Of a stretch of DNA of 64,000 nt, positions 16,041 through 64,000 are shown one piece after another. Position numbers and translations under genes: made by a program. Source of the stretch: Amorphochlora amoebiformis (Eukaryota; Cercozoa; Chlorarachniophyceae); NCBI GenBank assembly GCA_054601695.1, contig BAAHQB010000319.1, positions 1 through 64,000 on the forward strand. Direction: 5' to 3'. The stretch's first letter is position 1; every line of letters starts with the position of its first letter. A model generated the notes under the pieces. That model was not told the origin of the DNA. It searched no databases and was given only the letters and a program-made list of their open reading frames with translations.

Positions 16041-17375
16041 TCAGGCCTGTCGGTTTTTCACCGGAAAGTGTAGCTTTCTTCGTCGTCTGGCAACGGCCCT
16101 TTGGTTTGTCTCTAGGGTTGGCATTGTTGCTTCTGTGGGCTTCTTGGGAGATTTGTTCATCGGTGATCTGTCAATCTTGCGTAGGTGGCGTGGGATGGCC
16201 TGGCGTTTAGTTCGGTTTGAAACGGAGAGCTTAAAGGGTCTCGTCGAGCCCTTGCGTGATGCTGGCTTGGGTGATTTCATGTTGACAGTGGCCTTGGCAG
16301 ACGCTTTTTTGCGCTTGGTTGGCGGCGTGGCAACAATATCGACAGTCGTGGCGACATCCTCGACAGACAAAAAATGGGCGGAGTCGCTGGCTTCCGAGCT
16401 TGAGTTAGAGTTCGCAGGAGTTTGGACAGGAGTCTGAACGGGCGTCTTAACGGGCGTCTGAACAGGTGTGTGAGAGGGCGTCTTGCCAGAGGTCTTGACA
16501 GGATGGGTCTTGGGAGTGGCCTGACGAGGGCTGCGTGCAGAGGTGTCAAGTGGAGGGGTCTTGACAGGGCGCTTGGCAGGGGTCGAGATAGGCGAGTCGG
16601 AAAAGTGAACCGCTGAAAATGGCGTCCCCGCATCGGCGGGAAGCATGAAGTCTCCAAAGAAGGCGGTTGGGTTGGACACGCGCTTAAACTCGTTGAGTCG
16701 CGACGATTCGAAGTCGATGGAGAACACATCACTCGGTTTCAACACGCGTTGGAAGTCGCTGCTTTCCATGTGAGGCGAACATGGTGACGAAGCGAAGTCT
16801 CCGCTGCCGAACATATCGCTTGCGTTCGACACTCGCTTGAAATCGCTGCTCTCCGTGTTGGGCGAGTGTTGTGACAAAACAAAATCTCCACTGCCGAACA
16901 TATCGCTCGCGTTCGACACGCGCCTGAAGTCGAGGTGGTGAGTATTGTACTGTGTAGCGTCTTGGTGTTGATCGCAGTCATGGTCCAAGTCAATCGTTCC
17001 GCTGTCAAATGGGTTGACGATACGCTTCGCAGGGCTGGGAGTTTGCTGATAATCTAGACGAGTGTCGCCAAACAGAACATCAGACTTGAGCTCTCCGCCC
17101 GGACAGTCGCAGGTGTCAAGTAGGTTTTCTTCGCTGTCAAAAGGGTTTTTGATTCGGTTCGCCTTGGACGAATGGCCGGCGAGCGAGGAGTCGCAGTTGA
17201 AGGATTGGTCTTCATGCAACACTTCGACCTCGAGTTCCATGGGCTTGGCAATGATGTCGCCTTGAACTTCCTCTTGACGACCGAGGGTCAGATGCCGGGG
17301 GGTATCAGTGTTTGATCCAGATCCTGATCCCGATAGGAGGAGTAGGCGGGCGTTGGACACGGCAAAGCAGCTCAT
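16041..17375 (-). CDS. Disordered NPF/TP-repeat protein with basic C-terminus
   Basis: Single open frame of 444 residues. The first in-frame ATG after an upstream stop was taken as the start. No globular domain is visible. Residues 74-240 hold six degenerate copies of a motif of the form R-[IV]-x-N-[PA]-x-D: RIKNPFDS, RIVNPFDS, two RVSNASDMFGSGDF, RVLKPSDVF and RVSNPTAFFGDF. About residues 290-330 are TP-rich (KTPVQTPVQTP), and the last 100 residues are Lys/Arg-rich (TPPTKRKKASAKA). NPF motifs are known EH-domain ligands and S/T-P sites are known CDK/MAPK targets, so a regulated scaffold or nuclear protein is possible, but the family is unknown to me. A 68-codon out-of-frame ORF (17511-17305) overlaps the start and could be an upstream ORF or a missed first exon. 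Confidence 0.7.
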   Translation of the reverse strand: MSCFAVSNARLLLLSGSGSGSNTDTPRHLTLGRQEEVQGDIIAKPMELEVEVLHEDQSFNCDSSLAGHSSKANRIKNPFDSEENLLDTCDCPGGELKSDVLFGDTRLDYQQTPSPAKRIVNPFDSGTIDLDHDCDQHQDATQYNTHHLDFRRVSNASDMFGSGDFVLSQHSPNTESSDFKRVSNASDMFGSGDFASSPCSPHMESSDFQRVLKPSDVFSIDFESSRLNEFKRVSNPTAFFGDFMLPADAGTPFSAVHFSDSPISTPAKRPVKTPPLDTSARSPRQATPKTHPVKTSGKTPSHTPVQTPVKTPVQTPVQTPANSNSSSEASDSAHFLSVEDVATTVDIVATPPTKRKKASAKATVNMKSPKPASRKGSTRPFKLSVSNRTKRQAIPRHLRKIDRSPMNKSPKKPTEATMPTLETNQRAVARRRRKLHFPVKNRQA

Positions 17376-17689
17376 CGTAAGAATTGGCGCGCTGGTCTTG
17401 GTACAAGTGTCTTTTGGAGGGAACGCTCATCCATCCAACAAAATGGTAACGGAATTGCACCAATTCATCTAACGAATTATTACCTAACAAAATCTCTTTC
17501 AATTTCGACACCTCCTTTCAAAAGGACAGTTGAAACCTTTACGTTATTAATAGTTACAAACTCTTTCCCACGCTTTATAACAACCGAACTTATACGTTCG
17601 CGCGAAAACTCTCCCTCTACCCATGTCGGCCCAAAACTCACTCACTCACACCAACCCACCCAATTCACCAAACTACAATCACATACACC

Positions 17690-18020
17690 TCGTCTATCTT
17701 CTTCCCGGAACCTCTCCCGTTTACAAATACCAAACACACTCTGCACCCCAACCTACCTTACTACAATCACACAAACCTCGTCTATCTTATTCCCCGACCC
17801 ACTCCCATTACAAATACCAAACACACTGTCTAAACCCCCAACGTAGCTTACTACAATCACACACACCTTGTCTCTCTTATTCCCCGACCCGCTCCCACGT
17901 ACAAATTCCAAACACGCTGTCTAAACCCCAACGTAGCTTACTACAATCACACACACCTTGTCTATCTTATTCCCCGACAAACTCCCATTTACAAATACCA
18001 AACACCCTGACTGCACCCAG
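17690..18020 (+). repeat. Tandem repeat, about 80-bp unit
   Basis: Four imperfect copies of a unit containing TTACTACAATCACACA and CTTATTCCCCGAC. It lies upstream of gene B and is followed by (TA)n DNA to 18645. Confidence 0.85.
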
Positions 18021-18037
18021 GCATATTACCCCGATAT

Positions 18038-18084
<47 letters not shown>

Positions 18085-18110
18085 TATACATGCATATATA
18101 TAATGTACAT

Positions 18111-18168
<58 letters not shown>

Positions 18169-18292
18169 TACTTAATTACATATATATACGCACATATATA
18201 TATATATATATATATATCATCTTTTTTGTAACGGGGTAGTGTTGATTGATGTCTAAGGGACGCTTGCAATTCAGATGCTCACTGCAATATTA

Positions 18293-18364
<72 letters not shown>

Positions 18365-18398
18365 TGTATATCAATATATATTTATATATATATATGTA

Positions 18399-18466
<68 letters not shown>

Positions 18467-18590
18467 ATATATACATAATTACATGTACACACACACACAT
18501 AACACATACACACATATATATATATGTATATATATATTGTATATATATATGTATATATATATATATATAAATACAAATACATTTATCATT

Positions 18591-18642
<52 letters not shown>

Positions 18643-18649
18643 TGTGATA

Positions 18650-19046
18650 ACATTTCCAATGTGTTTATTTCATTTTTAACAACATATTTGTACGTATAAT
18701 TTGCAATATATATATGCTAGCGAGGTGAGTATTGATATGCATGTACAGTGTATGCACAGTTATCACCCAAAAAGTCAAGAAAGGATAGGCCCGGTAGTAG
18801 GCCAGATGGATTTAAATCAAGAGTTAACCTAAAGCACGGGGATAAAGGTATTGATAGAGTCTAGGTAAGTGACGTCCGAGATCTACTACATACTTAACAC
18901 TTTCACCGCTGTACTCTAATAACTAGCTAAAGTCTGAAAAACCAATAAAAATCTGATAGCTTAAGAGTAACTTATATTAATACAAATTATTACCACTTCG
19001 ACTTCACTCGGCCATGATTGTGTTATATAATAATAATATATATGTA

Positions 19047-19077
<31 letters not shown>

Positions 19078-19162
19078 CTAGTACTAGTAGTAGTATATAT
19101 ATATATTATATATGGTATTACCTAGACTAAAAATATCTAGTAGTAGTATGTGTATATGTCTA

Positions 19163-19202
<40 letters not shown>

Positions 19203-19208
19203 TGTATA

Positions 19209-19256
<48 letters not shown>

Positions 19257-19306
19257 AATATATGTGTGTTACATGTATATATCTAGTATATATATGTAAA
19301 TATCTA

Positions 19307-19339
<33 letters not shown>

Positions 19340-19346
19340 GCATATT
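18650..19346. other. Gene-free unique and (TA)n DNA
   Basis: 18661-19020 is unique AT-rich sequence without coding character. 19020-19340 is (TA)n mixed with CTAGTA motifs. Confidence 0.5.
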
Positions 19347-19552
19347 TAGTGCTGCATCCGAATACCTTTGAATAGTAAAGTATGAATAATTTCTGAATAC
19401 CATCGTCGTTTGAATAGTTTTGTTGCTTCGTAAAAGTACTAAACTATTCAGTCGTTGAATGGATACTTCTGAAATACTAATTTGTACTATTTAAACGATT
19501 GACAAATTTACCAAGTATTCACATGTATTCAGGTATTCGGATGCAGAACTAT
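19347..19552. mobile_element. hAT-like MITE
   Basis: About 205 bp with terminal inverted repeats: TAGTGCTGCATCCGAATACC at the left, and the right end reads, in reverse complement, TAGTTCTGCATCCGAATACC. Ends of the TGCATCCGAATA type are typical of hAT-superfamily miniature elements. There is no coding capacity. I could not see a clear 8-bp target duplication in the TA-rich flanks. Confidence 0.7.
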
Positions 19553-19683
19553 CTAGACTATATAATAATATATAATAAATATATATATATATATATACAT
19601 GTATATATATATATATATATATGTCTAGTATGTAAGGATATGATAGTTTTATGTACTCAGTACTAGAATCTAACTAGACTCGT

Positions 19684-19737
<54 letters not shown>

Positions 19738-19824
19738 TGTGTGTATGTGTGTATGTAAAAATATTATATTTTTGTGTGTATATATATATATATATATAAT
19801 ATATATACATATATAAATACACAT

Positions 19825-19892
<68 letters not shown>

Positions 19893-19962
19893 CACACATA
19901 TGTATGTGTATACACGCACACATATATATATACATTTATATATATTATATATATATATAATA

Positions 19963-20013
<51 letters not shown>

Positions 20014-20432
20014 CATATAATAATCATATTATATCTAGCAGATATACTATATCCATATCATGATCATCAGTGTGTCTAGAGTATATTTAGTAGTATATAT
20101 CTAGTCATGACTGATGATATAATCTAGATAATAATAATAATATCATAATATCATCAATCAATCATGAGTCTTGCTAGTCTAGATTGTACACTTATATCAT
20201 ACCCGACGCCTAACCCTTACCCGCTAGATCCTAACTTGATTCCTAAGATCCTAACCTACCCTTCCTAACGATGCGAGTTATTTAAGTTGGAACAGTTCGA
20301 TTGTAACGTTGTAAATATAGTATCAGGCCTGACTTGCATCGATCATCATAATCATCATTGATTCATTGTCTACATTAAGATACTTGACATCATCATGTAC
20401 TAAAATAATCATTGTATAGTTGCTCTACTAGT

Positions 20433-21067
20433 TCAAGACTTGGTGAGCATTTCAAACGCATCCCCAGAGCCGGGAGTGCCAGGACAATGCGTCAATGGGC
20501 TGTTTCTACCACGAGACCTCGAAGTCATATGCATATTCGCGTCGGCACTGTTTATGGAAATTGTAGAGTGCAGGGCAATGGGTGAAGTGGTCGACATTGA
20601 AGCCACTTTCGTCGACCGGACTGTCGTCGGCGTTGTAAGTTGATAGGATGCCTGCACAGGCGTCACCTGCTCACCATCTTTCACGGAGCTTATCCGTCGA
20701 GATGGTGATCCAGGCTTTGACAAGCTCGGAACTTTGGGAACGCTGATAACTACGTTCACAGTCTTTGAAGTTGGAGTCCCTCCTGTGGGCGTGGAATCCC
20801 TCATTTGACTGACCCGAGGATCGGATTTACTTCGCATGACTGTTAGGTTCATCACTCCCTCGGAGGAGTCTACGCGCTTTATTTTGCCACCAGAATTCAA
20901 TCCTGATAGCCCAGAGCCTAGCCTGGAGACGCCTCTGGAATCCATCTGAGAATGGTTTCCTTACTAAGTTCAGATGCTCATGAGACTATAGATAATATGT
21001 CACATGTTTCATATTACACACAACCACACACACACATACACACACATATATATATACATATATGACA

Positions 21068-21128
<61 letters not shown>

Positions 21129-21807
21129 ACCGTAATCCCGCTGACGTTGACGTCAGTCGCGTTGACGTTGGTGATGCTCCGAAGATAGCTTTCACTCGTC
21201 TTCAACATCTTGCTGCCCTGCTTGCTTTCACCCACCGAGTGGATTGCAGTCAAGGCCTCGGACTCCTTGCTATCTGCTTGACTTGTTTGAAGCCTCATTT
21301 TGCGAAGGTTGGGACCTGGGGAATCCCCTGGGTATCCCTTGTGGTGAAGTCGTGTACGGGTATGCGATACCTTCCTGTACATGCAAGACAAATAATTGGA
21401 ATTCAATGTTAGTAATTTTGCGGCCTTTCCAATATCAATATGCACCTAATTCGTTGGGATTGAACTAGGTTCTGTGATAAGGACCGACGATAGTTGCTCC
21501 GATACTAAGTGGGTAAACACAGCAATTAAACCTAGTACAAACAACATCACATCACATCATTCAATGCGTGCCCATCACGTGACTATCGGCTGTGTACACG
21601 CAACTAGACAGCACGAGAGTATTTTAGAACAGGTACATATGGGTAATACCATTGAGCCTTTGCGGCTTGCAGACCTGCTGTTTGTACCACGTCCTCGCCT
21701 GCACAAAATCCATGGACTTCAATTCACTGATTATCGAAATTCCATTTGAAAGTTCTCATGTACGATGTACCCATGGTTGGAGCGAGAATCAGGATGAGAT
21801 CGATGAC
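20433..21807 (-). CDS. Ser/Thr-rich low-complexity protein (5' incomplete)
   Basis: Four exons on the minus strand with compatible phases: 21771-21807, 21650-21698, 21131-21374 and 20433-20945 (stop at 20433). The intron 20946-21130 holds a (TA)n tract. The encoded sequence is rich in Ser, Thr and Pro (TPTGGTPTSK, KPGSPSRRIS, HCPGTPGSGD), with several S/T-P sites and no recognisable folded domain. The first two exons (VIDLILILAP, AGLQAAKAQ) look more ordered. The start codon was not found; upstream DNA from 21840 is (TA)n-rich. The last two exons are supported best. Function unknown. Confidence 0.55.
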
Positions 21808-21870
21808 CTGAACGATTCTTTCGTGACCTGATGCATAGTATATATATTATATATATATATATATATATAC

Positions 21871-21912
<42 letters not shown>

Positions 21913-21944
21913 TTAAATATATTATATATATATGTATATGTATG

Positions 21945-21985
<41 letters not shown>

Positions 21986-22019
21986 TATATATTATACATA
22001 TATATATATATATATATAT

Positions 22020-22376
22020 ATTGTTAACGAGGAAGAGTGTTAATGCATCGTTGTTAAAAGCATAGTTAGACTTTGCATGTCACGTAGGTATCTGAACAGT
22101 GCGACAGAGTTGTGGCACTGAGGTTGCTAGAAACCACGGAGATTGCTCGGATATTACCTTACCCGTACTACCGGGTATGGGTTTTATTTCACGGTAGTAC
22201 TAGGGTTTCATACATACAGTCAACATAACGTGACGTCACGCCATGTCACGCTTCCAGAAATTTCGAGAAGTTAGAACGTTTCTAGAAATTTCCTTAATGG
22301 TATGAGAATTTCCCTTTATGTTTTGTCATAACACAAACGGACAATCGGACCTACCACCACCGCTACGCTGACAATA
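22020..22376 (-). mobile_element. TA-flanked dispersed element copy
   Basis: Bounded by TTGTTAACGAGG at the left and CCGCTACGCTGACAAT at the right, with (TA)n on both sides. The right end is the complement of the head of the 6626 element. The internal sequence differs and includes a TACCGGGTATGG block and a TGACGTCACGCCATGTCACG stretch that both have counterparts in the 50884 copy. Confidence 0.6.
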
Positions 22377-22783
22377 TATATATATATATATATAATTGTA
22401 TTATATAACATATAGTGTTAACCCATCCTAACGTAAGGATCTAGTATTGCCAGATACTACACCGATGTGAGGTGTAGAAAGAACTAGTCCGAGATCACTG
22501 GAGATCACTGAAGATCTATCCACTGGATATCACTGGAGATCCAAGTGTAGTTAATACATGGTAGTGCCATACATTGGGGTGTATATCATGCGCCTTGAAG
22601 GTACATCGCGAGGTGCATCTGATATGCTATGAATACTATTGTCTGTCTATTCGTTGTCAGACTATAGTCTATGTTTTGCTAGATAGGTACATACATAGCT
22701 TTCGGTGTAGACTCTCTTGTATCGCGTTGCACACACACACACACACACACACAAGCAAAACAGACACATATATATATATATAT

Positions 22784-22839
<56 letters not shown>

Positions 22840-22860
22840 AAAGCAGCAATCGAATTAGAA
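22377..22860. other. Intergenic DNA downstream of gene D
   Basis: Unique sequence with a short repeat of CACTGGAGATCACTGAAGATC type at 22489-22545. 22610-22625 and 22880-22920 share a degenerate block that may be repeat-derived. A last exon of gene D could reach into this stretch. Confidence 0.4.
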
Positions 22861-22922
22861 TGAGGGGAGGCAGTTGAAAGAGGCATCGGGTGTATTTCAC
22901 GCGCGTTCAACTGACATCGCAA

Positions 22923-22964
<42 letters not shown>

Positions 22965-23039
22965 CACACATACACATATATATACACACATACACATATA
23001 TAATATATTTACATACACATATATACACACATATATATG

Positions 23040-23084
<45 letters not shown>

Positions 23085-23143
23085 ATTGTGCATACATTTA
23101 TATGTATATAATACCCGGATATCGAGTGAAGCGCTGCCCTTAC

Positions 23144-38246
<15,103 letters not shown>

Positions 38247-38579
38247 ATGCCTACGCTCGCAGCGGGTGTCCACGAAGTGTGCTGCAGAGTTTTCAAGAAA
38301 ATGTGTTGCACTATTTGAATCGTTTCTCAATTCCCCCATATCAACCGAGATATCTCGACATAATCTGATCCATTAGCTTGGACACGTGTCAAATCGTTCT
38401 TCTCAAGCATTCTTCAGCGCTAGTGCGCTGCGCATGTTCCGCGCTTACGCGCTTTATCTGGGTGATTTTATGTAATATAAGATGCCGCAGACCTGTAAAA
38501 CATGATCAAGACCTCTAATAAATAATCTTAAAACCTCTAGATAGTCCACTCCGTCACGTCTTCGTGACAATCTGCCGCG
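38247..38579. promoter_or_regulatory. Shared 5' region between divergent genes D and E
   Basis: Only 333 bp separate the start codon of gene D (38246, minus) from that of gene E (38580, plus), so both promoters and 5' UTRs must overlap or be very compact. A GC-rich, palindrome-like stretch at about 38417-38455 (GCGCTAGTGCGCTGCGCA) is the only conspicuous motif. No TATA box is clear. Confidence 0.5.
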
Positions 38580-45445
<6,866 letters not shown>

Positions 45446-45637
45446 ACTCTAGAGACTGACTCAAGGCAGGAGTAGCCTAGCAACCTAGTCTATCTACTTG
45501 CGGCGCTATACGAAAGATATGCAGTGATCGATCACACTGAAGCTCTAGACAGATAACTCAGAATGATATGCATTACGCTTTTTATGAATTTACTGGAGCT
45601 TTCGATCAGTTGCATCAAGATCATATAATATTTTACA

Positions 45638-45701
<64 letters not shown>

Positions 45702-45770
45702 TATATTTTTCATATATATATATATAATATATATATATATATACTTGATTGTATACACAAACACACACAC

Positions 45771-45816
<46 letters not shown>

Positions 45817-46221
45817 GTACATAATGATATATCTACATATATACTACATAGTATATCATGGTCGTGACTCGTGATGTATAGAAATATGTATATATATTTA
45901 TCTAGTTTATAGATTATAATATACTCTACATACTAGTATAGTAATTATTATTTATACATATCTAATACGGTTCGGTATGAACTGTGTTTATACACACTCC
46001 ATTTAGAACATGTACTAATCTGGCTATTTACTAGCTGAGACTAGATTTAGCTGAATGATTCATACATACTAATTCGTATCTAGCATATACATGATGTATC
46101 TACTGTCTAGTAGTATATTACACTTGTTAGCCAGTAGTATCATCATGCCGTGATACATGTACACTTAAATGTATGTGACATGTAGCTAATTATGAACAAA
46201 TACTAGAAATAATTCATCGAA
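45446..46221. other. Convergent 3' intergenic region of genes E and F
   Basis: Unique AT-rich sequence with (TA)n at 45630-45815. No gene is seen. Both flanking genes end here, so it should hold two overlapping 3' UTR and polyadenylation regions. Confidence 0.5.
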
Positions 46222-63666
<17,445 letters not shown>

Positions 63667-63721
63667 CTGCAATTTTGCGTCGTCGGTTAGATAGTGTTGG
63701 GTGGCAACGTAGCTGAGTAGC

Positions 63722-63810
63722 TAGCTAGCTACAGTCAAGTTCAGGTGGGTAGGTAGGTATGCAGATATGGTTAGGTAGGTAGGGGGAGGTTTGTAGGTAG
63801 GTAGGTAGGT

Positions 63811-63812
<2 letters not shown>
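63722..63812 (+). repeat. (GGTA)n tetranucleotide repeat
   Basis: Imperfect GTAGGTAG tract preceded by a GCTAGCTAGCTA run and followed by (TA)n. The last 190 bp of the window are (TA)n-rich with no supported gene. Confidence 0.85.
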
Positions 63813-63895
<83 letters not shown>

Positions 63896-64000
63896 CATGT
63901 CAATATGTGTATAGATGTATGTACTACTGAGTAAATATACCTGGATATAAATACGCATATATCAATATCATGATATATAATATATATATATATATATATA

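Noticed and set aside
17305-17511. Separate 68-codon gene overlapping the start of gene B
   Set aside because: Out of frame with gene B and with no independent support; at most an upstream ORF or an alternative first exon.

Overview
This window is eukaryotic nuclear DNA from the left end region of a chromosome. TTAGGG-type telomeric repeats, written CCCTAA on the + strand as expected at a left end, form three long arrays in the first 3 kb, interleaved with a 316-bp subtelomeric unit. Genes are split into very short exons (mostly 30-140 nt) with GT-AG introns, and introns and intergenic DNA are crowded with (TA)n tracts and many unrelated minisatellites. The gene content (an adhesion-GPCR-like receptor with a REJ region, a plant/algal-type atypical SDR, a coiled-coil PDZ protein) points to a unicellular eukaryote, perhaps an alga or other intron-rich protist. 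I cannot name the species.

Layout: 1-3 kb is subtelomere. 3-8.9 kb is AT-rich, gene-poor DNA with dispersed elements. Gene A (+, 8.9-13.3 kb) encodes two homologous helical, membrane-interacting-looking modules and a C-terminal beta-trefoil. Gene B (-, 16.0-17.4 kb) encodes a disordered NPF/TP-repeat protein. Gene C (-, 20.4-21.8 kb) encodes a Ser/Thr-rich protein. Gene D (-, about 22.9-38.2 kb, at least 34 exons) encodes a receptor of about 1,600 residues: signal peptide, mucin-like Thr/Pro stalks around a Cys-rich module, REJ/PKD-like repeats, a GAIN/GPS region and seven transmembrane helices. Gene E (+, 38.6-45.4 kb, 13 exons) encodes a 264-residue SDR-like protein and starts head-to-head with D across 333 bp. 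Gene F (-, 46.2 kb to beyond the right edge) encodes a coiled-coil protein ending in a PDZ domain.

I built D, E and most of F by hand, exon by exon. Nearly every listed junction joins in a compatible reading phase, which is the main evidence for them. Unresolved points are stated: the GPS-TM1 junction and 3' end of D, the trefoil junction of A, the 5' ends of C and F, and some junctions of F near 61-63 kb. D and F could function together at a membrane (a receptor and a PDZ scaffold), but only proximity suggests this.
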